From positions 1-17,366 of the forward strand of contig CAYSHK010000063.1 of assembly GCA_964430935.1 (NCBI GenBank): a stretch of DNA of 17,366 nucleotides, written 5' to 3'. Below, in pieces: positions 6,517-13,995 of this stretch; position 1 is the first letter of the stretch, and every line of letters starts with the position of its first letter. The stretch is from Thermopetrobacter sp964430935 (GTDB lineage: Bacteria > Pseudomonadota > Alphaproteobacteria > Rhizobiales > Aestuariivirgaceae). A program made the translations under genes and the position numbers. The notes beneath the pieces are model-generated. The model saw only the letters and a program-made list of their open reading frames with translations, was not told the origin of the DNA and ran no database searches.

Positions 6517-7701
6517 TTAACGCAGCTTCCTGACCAGCTGGAAGATTCCGTCGGCGGCCGCCTCGGCCACCACTCCCGCGGCCGGGCCGAAACCGGCATC
6601 CAGAGAACCCGGCTCCACCGTGTTCTCCTGCCGGATCACACCCAGCACGCGGCCGGACGGACTCTTCACGGTCCAGGCGATGCGCACACGCTGCCCCCCT
6701 TTACGCTTTGGCCCCATTTCCACCCTTCCCGCAATGGACATGGAGTCGCGCCTCGGCTTCCGGTAGACGGGCCAGCCCGCCTTCCTCAGGACCGCACGCA
6801 GCGCCTCGGCCAGCTCCCGGTTGCCCCTTCCCGGCGCGCCCGTCACGCCCGTGACGGCCACCGTCGAGATGCGCACCGCCCCCTTGCGCCCGTCCCCCTT
6901 TCCGCGATCCGGTTCCGCCGCGCCGGTCGCGGCCTTCCGCCCGCCCTTCCCCGCACCGTCCTTGACATCCTTCGCGTCCTTCACATCCGCCACGCCGGCC
7001 CTTCCGCGCGCGGCCGCGTTCCCGGCGGAGGGGGGCGCCGACGCGACGGGCGGGACGGCTCCGGGCACCACGGGCCGCACTGGAGCGCCGGGAACGGGAA
7101 GACCGGCCAGCAGGTCCGGATCCAGCTCCCTGTCGGCATCCGGACCGGCCTCCACCAGCGTGTCGGGCGGCGGGGGCAGTCCGGCCCCCTGCGTGCCGTA
7201 TCCGAGCGCGGCCAGCCTGGCGGAGAGGCCCTCCGCCACGGTTTCGGCGATCCGCGTCACCGCCACGTGGTCGATTCCCGCCCAGGGATCCGGAGAATTC
7301 TCCTTCAGCGGTTCCGAACCGCTCACCTCGACGACGGACGAGCCATCCGGCCGGAAAAGACGGAAGACATAGGCCAGCCGCCGGCGGCCCGTCTCGTCCC
7401 GGTAGGGTTCGAATTCGCCCTTCAGTGGCCAGCCGCCGCCGCTGCCGAGTCCAAGCCCGCGCCTGCGCAGCGCCGTCTTCAGCGCCTCGCGCAGCTTCAG
7501 GGCGCGGCCGGCGGGAACCTCGTCGGAAAGGGACAGGGCGATGGCCGGCGCGGGAGGACGGTTCTGGACCAGCGCCGGATTGTCGGTCTTCGCGAAGGGC
7601 TGTTCGAGAGAGCCGCAGGCGGCGGGCAGGAATCCGGCCAGCAGCACCGGCAGAAACCGAAGCGCCCGGATCATCCGTCCCGTTCCCGACATGCACGACA
7701 T
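6517..7701 (-). CDS. Predicted lipoprotein of unknown function with two similar halves
   Basis: 394 residues from the ATG at 7701, chosen because GGGGAG lies 7 bases upstream; ATGs at 7692 and 7674 are also possible. The N-terminus has a short basic region and a hydrophobic stretch ending FLPAACGS, a plausible but imperfect lipobox with Pro at -3. The mature part has an N-terminal domain, a long low-complexity linker rich in Pro, Ala, Gly, Lys and Asp (DVKDAKDVKDGAGKGGRK), and a C-terminal domain. Both domains show an AL..LR..G helix, a beta strand with l-x-G or I-A-G, a strand ending PDG or PSG, and a final helix starting VA..IA or VAEAA, which suggests internal duplication. I know no function; the C-terminal half resembles conserved alphaproteobacterial hypothetical lipoproteins. 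It lies 51 bases after pgeF, in the lgt-midA-pgeF cluster. Confidence 0.75.
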   Translation of the reverse strand: MSCMSGTGRMIRALRFLPVLLAGFLPAACGSLEQPFAKTDNPALVQNRPPAPAIALSLSDEVPAGRALKLREALKTALRRRGLGLGSGGGWPLKGEFEPYRDETGRRRLAYVFRLFRPDGSSVVEVSGSEPLKENSPDPWAGIDHVAVTRIAETVAEGLSARLAALGYGTQGAGLPPPPDTLVEAGPDADRELDPDLLAGLPVPGAPVRPVVPGAVPPVASAPPSAGNAAARGRAGVADVKDAKDVKDGAGKGGRKAATGAAEPDRGKGDGRKGAVRISTVAVTGVTGAPGRGNRELAEALRAVLRKAGWPVYRKPRRDSMSIAGRVEMGPKRKGGQRVRIAWTVKSPSGRVLGVIRQENTVEPGSLDAGFGPAAGVVAEAAADGIFQLVRKLR

Positions 7702-7752
7702 GCTCCGGCTCCCCAGCCTGTCACCATGGATCACGAGGGAGATGCCACGGCA

Positions 7753-8523
7753 TCATGGCGTCAGCATGATGGCGGAAAGCTGGCGTCCGTAGTCCGGCTC
7801 CCCCCTGTGCGTGGCCCGCCGGTACGAGAAGAAGCGCTCCGCATCGGCATAGGTGCACAGCCCGAGATCCTCCATGCGGCCGACACCGGCACGCTCCAGG
7901 CGCATGCGCACGAACCCGGGCAGGTCGAACATGAAATGCCCCTCCCGCCGCGACGGAACGAAGAAGCGCGCGTATCCGGCGTCCTCCGCCACGAAACGCC
8001 CGTGGAACTCCGGCCCCACCTCGTAGTTGTCCCGGGAGATCACCGGACCGATGGCGCAGACGATGCGGGCGGGATCCGCGCCGAGCCCCGCCATGGCCTC
8101 CACCGTGGCCTCCAGCACGCCGCCCAGCGCCCCCTTCCACCCGGCATGGGCGGCGGCCACCACGCCCGCGTCCGGCTCCGCGAAGAGCACCGGCGTGCAG
8201 TCCGCGGTGTTGACGGCCACGGCCAGACCGGGCCGCCGCGTGGCCACCGCGTCGGCGCGCGGCGGTTCGTCCAGGGGCCAGGGTTCATCGACGACGGCGC
8301 AGACGGCCGAATGCACCTGCAGCGGCGTCACCAGCCGTCCGCCGCCGAGCGCCGCCATGGCGCGCCGCCGGTTCTCCAGCGCGTTCCCCCGCGCGTCCCG
8401 TGATCCCAGACCGGTGTTGAGCGATGCGTATATGCCTTCCGACACGCCACCGCGACGGGTGAAGAATCCATGCCGCACACGCGCCAGCTCCTTCAGGCAT
8501 CCGGCCTCGAGATATTCCGCCAT
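7753..8523 (-). CDS. pgeF: Polyphenol oxidase / purine nucleoside phosphorylase (YfiH/LACC1 family)
   Basis: 256 residues, typical for the family. Metal-binding residues of the YfiH fold are in place: H71 in TPLQVHS, C109 in NTADC and H126 in AAAHAGWKG. The block AIGPVISRDNYEVG is also conserved. Family members were named multicopper polyphenol oxidases; later work shows purine nucleoside phosphorylase and adenosine deaminase activity, and in E. coli YfiH/PgeF a role in correcting peptidoglycan-precursor misincorporation. Which role applies here is unknown. The frame stays open far upstream through midA, but MAEYLEAG at 8523 fits: GGAGG precedes it by 7 bases and it lies 2 bases past the midA stop. 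Translational coupling is likely. Confidence 0.93.
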   Translation of the reverse strand: MAEYLEAGCLKELARVRHGFFTRRGGVSEGIYASLNTGLGSRDARGNALENRRRAMAALGGGRLVTPLQVHSAVCAVVDEPWPLDEPPRADAVATRRPGLAVAVNTADCTPVLFAEPDAGVVAAAHAGWKGALGGVLEATVEAMAGLGADPARIVCAIGPVISRDNYEVGPEFHGRFVAEDAGYARFFVPSRREGHFMFDLPGFVRMRLERAGVGRMEDLGLCTYADAERFFSYRRATHRGEPDYGRQLSAIMLTP

Positions 8524-8525
8524 GT

Positions 8526-9623
8526 TCAGTCCTCCCCGGTCCGCGGCTCGAAGGGAGCGGGCGGCGGCAGGCCGGGCGAGACGCCGGCCAGCACCTTGAA
8601 CAGCCGCCCCATCTGCCCATCCCCCGCGATGCGCTCCACGCCGCGCTTCAGAACGATCCTCTGCCGGGCCGAGGCCCTGCGCCGCAGCATCTCGTAGCGT
8701 GCGGCAAGGCCCATGGCGCGCAGGAAGGCCCCCTGCTCCACCGGCCCCCAGCATGTCATGCCCGCCCGTTCGGCGGCCACGGCCAGCGCATGGAAGTCCA
8801 CATGCGCCGTGAGATCCGCCTCCCCCGGACGGTGGAACACCGGCACCCGCCTGTGCCGCGCCACGGCCTGGAGCGTCTCGCCCGCACCCGGCACGGCATG
8901 TCCGTAGTCGAAGACGAGGAAGGCACCGCCCTCCGCGGCCAGCCTGCGGGCGATCCCCTCCATGCAGGCCTCGCGCTCCGGCGACAGCTCGACGACGCTG
9001 CCGACCTCCAGATCCTCCGCCCATTCGGGCAGCCGCCGCGGCGCATCGCCGACGGCCGCGAAACGGAAACCGCCCGCCCCGGCATCGGAAACCACCATCC
9101 GCTCCCGCCAGCCGTCCGCCGTCCGTTCGTAATGGTGCACCGGCAGCGCATCGAAGAACTCGTTGGCCACGACCAGGGCGGGCCCCTCCGGAACGTCCCC
9201 GAAGGACGCATGCCACGACACCTCCGCGCCGCAGTCGGCCAGCGTCTCCTCCTGAACCGCGCGCAGTCCCGGGGAGGTCTCCACCAGATGCACCCGCACC
9301 GCATCGGAGAATCCGGGCATCACCCGCACCGCCCGCAGGATGTCCCGCATCAGCGTGCCGCGCCCCGGGCCGAGCTCGACGAGGGCGATCCGCTCCGGCG
9401 CGCCCATCGCCCGCCAGCCGGCGGCGACCCAGACGCCGACCAGTTCGCCGAAGATCTGCGAGGCTTCCGGGGCGGTGATGAAATCGCCCTCGCGGCCGAA
9501 CGGCTGCCGGCTCATGTAGTAGCCATGCTCCGGATGCCCCAGGCACAGCTCCATGTACTCGGCCACGGTGATGCCGCCGGAGCGTTCGATGCGCCCGTGG
9601 ATTATCTCCTCAAGGGGCGTCAT
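8526..9623 (-). CDS. SAM-dependent methyltransferase, MidA/NDUFAF7 family (DUF185)
   Basis: 365 residues, normal for this family. Key blocks: HPEHGYYM near the N-terminus, DFITAPEASQIFGE (47-60) and the SAM-binding motif ELGPGRGTLM (83-92), then NEFFDALPVHHY and LVFDYGHA. The mitochondrial homologue NDUFAF7 dimethylates an arginine of the 49-kDa subunit of complex I during assembly; an equivalent role on NuoD is inference. The ATG overlaps the lgt stop (ATGA, 9620-9623) and pgeF starts 2 bases after the stop, so the three genes form a tight operon. The frame stays open upstream across lgt to 11168, but this is high-GC read-through: the family start MTPLEEIIHGRI lies at 9623. Confidence 0.92.
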   Translation of the reverse strand: MTPLEEIIHGRIERSGGITVAEYMELCLGHPEHGYYMSRQPFGREGDFITAPEASQIFGELVGVWVAAGWRAMGAPERIALVELGPGRGTLMRDILRAVRVMPGFSDAVRVHLVETSPGLRAVQEETLADCGAEVSWHASFGDVPEGPALVVANEFFDALPVHHYERTADGWRERMVVSDAGAGGFRFAAVGDAPRRLPEWAEDLEVGSVVELSPEREACMEGIARRLAAEGGAFLVFDYGHAVPGAGETLQAVARHRRVPVFHRPGEADLTAHVDFHALAVAAERAGMTCWGPVEQGAFLRAMGLAARYEMLRRRASARQRIVLKRGVERIAGDGQMGRLFKVLAGVSPGLPPPAPFEPRTGED

Positions 9624-10447
9624 GCCTGCCGCGCCCTCTTCACGAGCCAGCCGCCCACCGCGATCAGCGGCAGCGAGAGCAGCATGCCCATGGTCAGCCA
9701 GCCGCCCGCCAGATAGCCGATCTGCGCATCGGGTTCGCGGAAGAATTCCACGACGATGCGCGCGACTCCGTAGCCGATGCAGAACACGCCGGCCACGAGG
9801 CCGGGACGCGCCAGCGCCCCCCTGCGGATCAGGACGTGCAGGAGCAGGAACAGAAGAAGCCCCTCCAGCGCCGCCTCGTAGAGCTGGCTGGGATGGCGCG
9901 GCTGCGGCCCCACGCCGGGGAAGACGAAGGCCCAGGGTACGTCCGTCGGCCGCCCCCACAGTTCGCCGTTGACGAAATTCGCGATGCGGCCGAGAAACAG
10001 GGCGATGGGCACGGAGGCCGCGGCCAGGTCGAGCAGCCGGTCGAGACGCAGCCCGTGCCGCCGGCAGAACAGCCAGGAGGCGACGATCACGCCCAGAAAC
10101 CCGCCGTGGAAGGACATCCCCCCCTTCCAGACCGTCAGGATCTGCGCGGGATGGGCGAGATAGTGGGAGGCGTTGTAGAACAGGACGTAGCCCAGCCGCC
10201 CGCCGAGCACCACGCCCAGCAGCGCCCAGACCATGAAGTCGTCGAGCTGCTCCGGGGTCATGGACGGCCGCCCCGGTTTCCAGAATTCCTCCCTGCGCAC
10301 CAGCCACTTGGCATAGGCGATGGCGAGCAGAAGCCCGACCACGTAGGCCAGCGCGTACCACCGTATCTGGAACGGCCCGAGGGAGACGGCCACCGGGTCG
10401 ATCATCGGAAAGGGAATCGCGAACAGCGTCGGCATGCCGGAAGTCAT
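9620..10447 (-). CDS. lgt: Prolipoprotein diacylglyceryl transferase
   Basis: 275 residues, inner-membrane enzyme that transfers diacylglycerol from phosphatidylglycerol to the lipobox cysteine of prolipoproteins, the first step of lipoprotein maturation. Visible: the N-terminal GPFQIRWYALAYVVG, MSFHGG (111-116, essential His), the Lgt signature GRIANFVNGELWGR (153-166), HPSQLYEA, and about seven hydrophobic segments. Start taken at 10447 (MTSGMPTLF); the ATG at 10435 is a fair alternative because family members often begin close to the LPFP-type segment, and neither has a strong ribosome-binding site. It heads the leftward operon lgt-midA-pgeF-lipoprotein, which fittingly includes a predicted lipoprotein, and is divergent from ubiK. 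Confidence 0.96.
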   Translation of the reverse strand: MTSGMPTLFAIPFPMIDPVAVSLGPFQIRWYALAYVVGLLLAIAYAKWLVRREEFWKPGRPSMTPEQLDDFMVWALLGVVLGGRLGYVLFYNASHYLAHPAQILTVWKGGMSFHGGFLGVIVASWLFCRRHGLRLDRLLDLAAASVPIALFLGRIANFVNGELWGRPTDVPWAFVFPGVGPQPRHPSQLYEAALEGLLLFLLLHVLIRRGALARPGLVAGVFCIGYGVARIVVEFFREPDAQIGYLAGGWLTMGMLLSLPLIAVGGWLVKRARQA

Positions 10448-10478
10448 GACCGCGCCCGCCCCATCCGTCAAGCGGCGG

Positions 10479-10507
10479 TTGAAAAGCGCCGGCAACCGGA
10501 ATAGGTT
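10479..10507 (+). promoter_or_regulatory. Possible promoter for ubiK
   Basis: TTGAAA (10479-10484, five of six matches), a 17-base spacer and TAGGTT (10502-10507, three of six) lie in the 107-base divergent gap between lgt and ubiK. The predicted transcript would begin near 10514, about 40 bases before the ATG. The -10 match is weak. Confidence 0.35.
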
Positions 10508-10554
10508 CGGAGGCCGGAACCGGTGCCCACCAATCTTTTCGGAAACAGCCTGCC

Positions 10555-10896
10555 ATGACCAATCCCACCACCCGCTTCTTCGACGAACTGGCCAAGGTCT
10601 TCTCCGGTGCCGCGGGCGCCGCCCAGGGCCTGCGCAACGAGCTGGACGCGCTGGTGAAGGCGCAGGTGGACCGCCTCGTCGCGGACCTGGAGCTCGTCCG
10701 CCGCGAGGAGTTCGACGTGGTGAAGGAGATGGCCGGCAAGGCGCGGCAGGAATGCCAGGCGCTGAAGGTCCGGATCGCCGAGCTGGAGGCGAAGATCGAA
10801 AGGCTCGAAGGCGGGGCGGCGGAACGCCCCGCGAAAGGCTCCGGAACCGGAAAGGGCGGCAAGACCGGAAAGAGCGGAAGGGGCGGCAAGTCCTGA
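10555..10896 (+). CDS. ubiK: Ubiquinone biogenesis accessory factor UbiK (YqiC/BMFP)
   Basis: 113 residues. The N-terminal half is an amphipathic helix (MTNPTTRFFDELAKVFSGA), then a charged region ending in a predicted coiled coil (VRIAELEAKIERLE, about 73-86), the architecture of the BMFP/YqiC family. E. coli UbiK trimerises, binds membranes and helps UbiJ and the hydroxylases of aerobic ubiquinone synthesis. The block VRREEFDVVKEMAGKAR (about 49-65) matches the conserved family core. The C-terminal 28 residues are a Gly/Lys/Ser low-complexity tail. It is divergent from lgt, an arrangement I recall as common in alphaproteobacteria. Membrane-peripheral location is inferred. Confidence 0.88.
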   Translation: MTNPTTRFFDELAKVFSGAAGAAQGLRNELDALVKAQVDRLVADLELVRREEFDVVKEMAGKARQECQALKVRIAELEAKIERLEGGAAERPAKGSGTGKGGKTGKSGRGGKS

Positions 10897-10898
10897 GC

Positions 10899-10920
10899 GC
10901 GCGACGCTCGGCCGTCGCGC
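10899..10920 (+). terminator. GC-rich hairpin just after ubiK
   Basis: GCGCGACG (10899-10906) and CGTCGCGC (10913-10920) form a perfect 8-bp stem with a 6-base loop, two bases after the ubiK stop. No T-run follows, so it may be a weak or Rho-assisted terminator or a 3'-end stabiliser. Confidence 0.35.
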
Positions 10921-11076
10921 CACCTTCCACGCCTCCCTCCTCTCCTCGCGCATCCCCCGCCTCCACGCGGCCGGGCTGCCGCACGCCGGCGGCCGGGAGG
11001 ATTCCATGCCGCGATGGCGCATTTTCCCCTGAAAACCGCATTCCGTCCCGGCAGATGGAATGCGCGCGGCAAAAAA

Positions 11077-11105
11077 TTGACAATGATTCTTAAAAACAGT
11101 TCAAT
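11077..11105 (+). promoter_or_regulatory. Promoter for tusE with iron-box-like sequence over the -35
   Basis: TTGACA (11077-11082, full consensus), a 17-base spacer and TTCAAT (11100-11105, four of six) form a good sigma-70-type promoter, preceded by a run of six A. The 17 bases 11077-11093 match 14 of 17 positions of the Irr iron-control-element consensus TTTAGAATGATTCTAAA as I remember it; the shared core AATGATTCT is also Fur-box-like. Because that site overlaps the -35 box, bound regulator would repress. The promoter is well supported; the iron regulation is inference. Confidence 0.55.
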
Positions 11106-11148
11106 CCACGAAGCGATTGAGACTTTCCAGACAAGGACGAGGAACGAA

Positions 11149-11457
11149 ATGACAGCGGACACCATCACTCTGCCGGAACGCGATGCCAGTGGCTATCTGA
11201 AGGACATGAACGCATGGACTCCGGAGATCGGCCGCGCCATGGCCGAGGCCGACGGCGTCGAACTCACCGACGAGATGTGGGACCAGATCATGAAGGCCCG
11301 GCAGTACTACGCCGAGCACAATACCGTGCCGCCGATCCGCAAGTTCATGAAATACGTGGGCATGTCGAAGAAGGAGATCTTCGCCATGTGGAACACCGGT
11401 CCGATGAAGGTGATCACCAAATACGGCGGCCTTCCCAAGCCGACCGGTTGCGTCTGA
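11149..11457 (+). CDS. tusE: TusE/DsrC-family sulfur relay protein
   Basis: 102 residues, start ATG at 11149 with a GAGGAA element just upstream. Family blocks: WTPEIGRAMAEADGVELTDEMW, then YYAEHNTVPPIRKFMKY (the Y-x(3)-H-x(3)-P-x-x-R core) and the C-terminal arm GLPKPTGCV with the conserved penultimate cysteine (CysA). The second DsrC cysteine, expected 11 residues before CysA, is threonine here. By family logic this favours a TusE-like carrier of persulfide to MnmA for tRNA 2-thiouridine over a true DsrC of dissimilatory sulfur metabolism. No tusBCD or dsr genes are in the window. A monocistronic unit is likely: own promoter at 11077 and strong terminator at 11537. Confidence 0.88.
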   Translation: MTADTITLPERDASGYLKDMNAWTPEIGRAMAEADGVELTDEMWDQIMKARQYYAEHNTVPPIRKFMKYVGMSKKEIFAMWNTGPMKVITKYGGLPKPTGCV

Positions 11458-11794
11458 TTGCGCACGGCCGGCTATCCGGGGGCGGCCGGCCGCCCGAATG
11501 TTGCGGGAGCGAGCCCCTTTCCTCCCACGATCCCGGAAACGCCCCGTGTCCTCATGCCACGGGGCGTTTTCCATTTCCCCTCCCCCGCCGTTTCCGGCAT
11601 TCCCGCAGACACCGCGTGCGGCATCTTGACTCGGTCCGCATGCGAACCTGTGGAGGAATCAAGGCGGGACTCTTGCCGCCGGATTCATCATGCGGCATCG
11701 TGACCGTCAGGAAAACGCCAGTGATTCGCAGCACATACCGCCCATCGGGGCGGTCCGCGGCGCATTGGCAGAACGGGATTCCCAAGGAGCCGCA
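11458..11794 (+). other. Intergenic region between tusE and ybjN
   Basis: 337 bases without a convincing gene. It contains a 16-bp GC palindrome at 11480-11495 (GGGCGG/CCGGCCGCCC symmetry), the tusE terminator at 11537-11570, and a TTGACT at 11626-11631 with no good -10 box. A frame is open through the right part but shows no family resemblance or conserved start. The ybjN ribosome-binding site AAGGAG lies near 11784-11789. I see no RNA gene or riboswitch that I can name. Confidence 0.6.
11537..11570 (+). terminator. Rho-independent terminator after tusE
   Basis: AAACGCCCCGTG (11537-11548) pairs perfectly with CACGGGGCGTTT (11558-11569) around a 9-base loop, ending in TTTT. Located 79 bases after the tusE stop. 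The stem resembles, but is not identical to, the terminator at 411-438. Confidence 0.88.
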
Positions 11795-12298
11795 ATGACG
11801 ATCCTCTGCAGGACATACGAAGAAGAGGCCGACAACCCGCTGGAGTGCGTGGAGCTTCTGGCCGCCAGCCGCGACTGGTCCCTCGTGCGCACCGGCGAGG
11901 ACGAGGCGCAGATGGTCATAGCCGCCTCCTCCACCGAGCTGCAGCTCACCGTGCACTGGCGGGACGACACGGAAAGCCTCTACGTGGCCTGCATGTTCGA
12001 TCTGCGCGTGCCGCATCCACGGGCCGCGGAGGTCTCGCGCCTCGTCCGCATGATCAACGAGCGCCTGCTCATGGGACACTTCGACTTCTGGAGACACGAC
12101 GGCCTCGTGCTCTACCGCAACGGTCTGCTGCTCAGCGGCGGCGCCCGGGCCACCGAGGCGCAGTGCGAATCCCTCATCACCCTCGCGGTGGAGGCCTGCG
12201 AGCGGTACTTCCCGGCCTTCCAGTTCGTCATCTGGGCGGGCAGGACCGCGGAGGAGGCGCTGGCCGCCTGCCTGTTCGAAACCGCCGGCGAGGCATGA
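11795..12298 (+). CDS. YbjN domain-containing protein
   Basis: 167 residues; ATG at 11795 with AGGAG five bases upstream. The single YbjN-type domain shows NPLECVELLAASRDW near the N-terminus, alternating strands (ELQLTVHW, LYVACMFDLRVP), the helix VSRLVRMINERLLMGHFDFW and the strand GLVLYRNGLLL. YbjN proteins are chaperone-like in fold, resembling the type III secretion chaperone class; E. coli YbjN affects motility and stress traits, but the biochemical role is not known. The stop lies four bases before the proC ATG, so the two are co-transcribed. YbjN next to proC is, to my knowledge, a recurring alphaproteobacterial arrangement. No signal peptide; cytoplasmic. Confidence 0.85.
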   Translation: MTILCRTYEEEADNPLECVELLAASRDWSLVRTGEDEAQMVIAASSTELQLTVHWRDDTESLYVACMFDLRVPHPRAAEVSRLVRMINERLLMGHFDFWRHDGLVLYRNGLLLSGGARATEAQCESLITLAVEACERYFPAFQFVIWAGRTAEEALAACLFETAGEA

Positions 12299-12302
12299 CG
12301 CC

Positions 12303-13148
12303 ATGAACGCCATTCCGGACATGGAAGGCCGCCTCCTCCTGCTCGGCGCGGGGAGGATGGGCACCGCCATGCTCAGGGGGTGGCTGGCTTCCGGCATGCC
12401 CGCCGACCGCATCGTCGTGCTCGATCCGGCCCCGTCGGAGGAGGCGCTGCGTCTGATCGGCGAGGCGGGCATCGCGCTGAATCCCTCCCCGGAGGAAACC
12501 GGGCCGGCATCCGTTCTCGTCGCCGCCGTCAAACCGCAGGTGATGGACGAGGCCCTCTCCGGCATCGCTCCACGGCTGCCGGGCGACGGCCCGCCCCTGA
12601 TCCTGTCCATTGCCGCCGGGCGCACGATCGCCTCCTTCAAACGCCATTTCGGCGGGGACGCCCCCGTCGTCCGCGCCATGCCCAACACGCCAGCCGCCAT
12701 CGGCGCGGGCATAACCGGCTTCGCCGCCAGCCCGGAGGTGGACGAGGCGCAGAAGGCGCTCGCCCGCGCCCTGCTCTCCGCGCTCGGCGAAGTGGTGGAA
12801 GTCGCCGACGAGTCGCTCATCGACGCGGTGACCGCCGTATCGGGCTCGGGGCCCGCCTACGTCTTCCTGCTCGCCGAATGCCTCGCGGAGGCGGGCGTGC
12901 GCCAGGGGCTGCCCGCCGATCTGGCCGCGAAGCTGGCGCAGGCCACCGTTTCGGGAGCCGGAGCCCTGCTCGGGGCTTCCGGCGAAGATCCGGCCGCCCT
13001 CCGCAGGGCCGTGACGTCTCCCGGAGGCACCACGGCCGCGGCTCTGGAGGTGCTCATGGACGACGCGGACGGTCTCTGCCGGCTCATGGAACGGGCCGTC
13101 GCCGCCGCCGCCCGCCGCTCCCGCGAGCTCGCCGGCGACGGAAAGTGA
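12303..13148 (+). CDS. proC: Pyrroline-5-carboxylate reductase
   Basis: 281 residues. Catalyses the last step of proline synthesis, NAD(P)H-dependent reduction of 1-pyrroline-5-carboxylate, in the cytoplasm. Visible: the Rossmann motif LLLLGAGRMGTAML near the N-terminus, AAVKPQVMDE, RAMPNTPAAIGAG, and the family signature region TAVSGSGPAYVFLL and VTSPGGTTAAALEVL. Start ATG at 12303 overlaps functionally with ybjN (four-base gap). An internal ATG seven codons later (MEGRLLLLGAG) would fit the family N-terminus better and cannot be excluded. Complete, no missing motif. The cluster ends about 108 bases before tetR. Confidence 0.96.
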   Translation: MNAIPDMEGRLLLLGAGRMGTAMLRGWLASGMPADRIVVLDPAPSEEALRLIGEAGIALNPSPEETGPASVLVAAVKPQVMDEALSGIAPRLPGDGPPLILSIAAGRTIASFKRHFGGDAPVVRAMPNTPAAIGAGITGFAASPEVDEAQKALARALLSALGEVVEVADESLIDAVTAVSGSGPAYVFLLAECLAEAGVRQGLPADLAAKLAQATVSGAGALLGASGEDPAALRRAVTSPGGTTAAALEVLMDDADGLCRLMERAVAAAARRSRELAGDGK

Positions 13149-13201
13149 AGACGGCCGCCGGCACGGCGCTCTTCCGCCGTCCCGCGGGCGACGGTCGCGG
13201 T

Positions 13202-13230
13202 TTGTCGCGCCATGCCGGCCATGATATGCT
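13202..13230 (+). promoter_or_regulatory. Possible promoter for the tetR-csaA pair
   Basis: TTGTCG (13202-13207), a 17-base spacer and TATGCT (13225-13230), each four of six consensus matches. Transcription would start near 13237, giving a 20-base leader that just contains the AAGGAGG at 13243-13249. The spacer holds an imperfect inverted repeat around CCGGC that could be a TetR-type autoregulatory operator, but the symmetry is poor. Confidence 0.42.
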
Positions 13231-13256
13231 TCCGGAAAGCTCAAGGAGGCGAGACC

Positions 13257-13994
13257 ATGGCCGAAAGAAGGAAGAAGACACCCGCGTCCGGCGGAAAACG
13301 CGGCAGACGCGGCGGAACGGATCCCATGGCCGACATCATCGGAGCGACGATGGAACTGGCGGCCGAACGTCCCTGGCGGGAAATCACGCTGACGGACATC
13401 GCGGAGGCCGCGGGCATGCCGCTGGCGGAGCTGCGCGGGCACGTCTCCTGCAAGGGGGACGTTCTGCGCGCGCTGGCCGACAGGGCGGACGCCGCGCTTC
13501 TGGAATCCCTGGAGGAGGAGCCGCTCGATGGCGAGGCGCGCGACCGGCTGTTCGAGGCGATCATGCGGCGGCTGGAGTTCCTCGCCCCCTGGCGCGCCGC
13601 CCTGCGCAACATCATGAACGAGCCCGCGGCGGCCGCCTGCGAATGTCCGCCGGTTCTGGAGCGCTATTTCATCAGCCAGCGGTGGATCCTGGCGGCGGCC
13701 GGTCTGGAGGCCCCCGGCATGGAGGGGGCGGCCCGCACCTTCGGGCTGGGCATGATCTACGCCCGGACCCTTCGCACGTGGGTGGAGGACGAAGATCCGG
13801 GACTTTCGCGCACCATGGCCCGGCTGGACCGGGATCTCGACCGCGCCTGCCGCATGGAGCGGCGCCTGGCGCCGGCGGCCTCCGCCGCCCGCGCCGCCTG
13901 CGGACTGTTCCGGGCCGTGGCCCGGGCGGGACGCGCCGCCCTGAGACCCGCCGCCCCCGCGCCGGAAGCTCCGGCGGAGGAAGGCGCATCCTGA
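13257..13994 (+). CDS. TetR-family transcriptional regulator
   Basis: 245 residues from ATG at 13257, chosen over the upstream ATG at 13212 because AAGGAGG lies 7 bases before it. After a basic N-terminal arm (1-23) comes a TetR-type DNA-binding domain: helix DIIGATMELAAERPWREITL and a helix-turn-helix about 42-66 (TDIAEAAGMPLAELRGHVSCKGD), in which the usual Y-x-H-F-x-x-K is GHVSCKG. The C-terminal ligand domain is all-helical and ends in an Ala/Pro-rich low-complexity tail. The effector is unknown. The stop is one base before the csaA ATG, so the two are co-transcribed. It may regulate itself and its downstream neighbours; that is inference. Confidence 0.85.
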   Translation: MAERRKKTPASGGKRGRRGGTDPMADIIGATMELAAERPWREITLTDIAEAAGMPLAELRGHVSCKGDVLRALADRADAALLESLEEEPLDGEARDRLFEAIMRRLEFLAPWRAALRNIMNEPAAAACECPPVLERYFISQRWILAAAGLEAPGMEGAARTFGLGMIYARTLRTWVEDEDPGLSRTMARLDRDLDRACRMERRLAPAASAARAACGLFRAVARAGRAALRPAAPAPEAPAEEGAS

Positions 13995-13995
13995 C

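Noticed and set aside
7753..9546. 597-codon minus-strand frame that would extend pgeF across midA
   Set aside because: Recognisable pgeF sequence begins at 8523 with a good ribosome-binding site; the rest is out-of-frame midA.
8526..11168. 880-codon minus-strand frame joining midA with everything up to 11168
   Set aside because: Only the part from 9623 downstream matches a family; upstream it overlaps lgt, ubiK and the tusE promoter in the wrong frames, so it is not a fusion.
11480..11495. 16-bp GC palindrome after tusE as a terminator or operator
   Set aside because: No T-run and no arrangement with a promoter; a better terminator lies at 11537. Such GC palindromes arise by chance in DNA of this composition.
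11214..11798. 194-codon plus-strand frame running through tusE into the gap before ybjN
   Set aside because: Overlaps tusE in another frame, crosses its terminator, and shows no family similarity.
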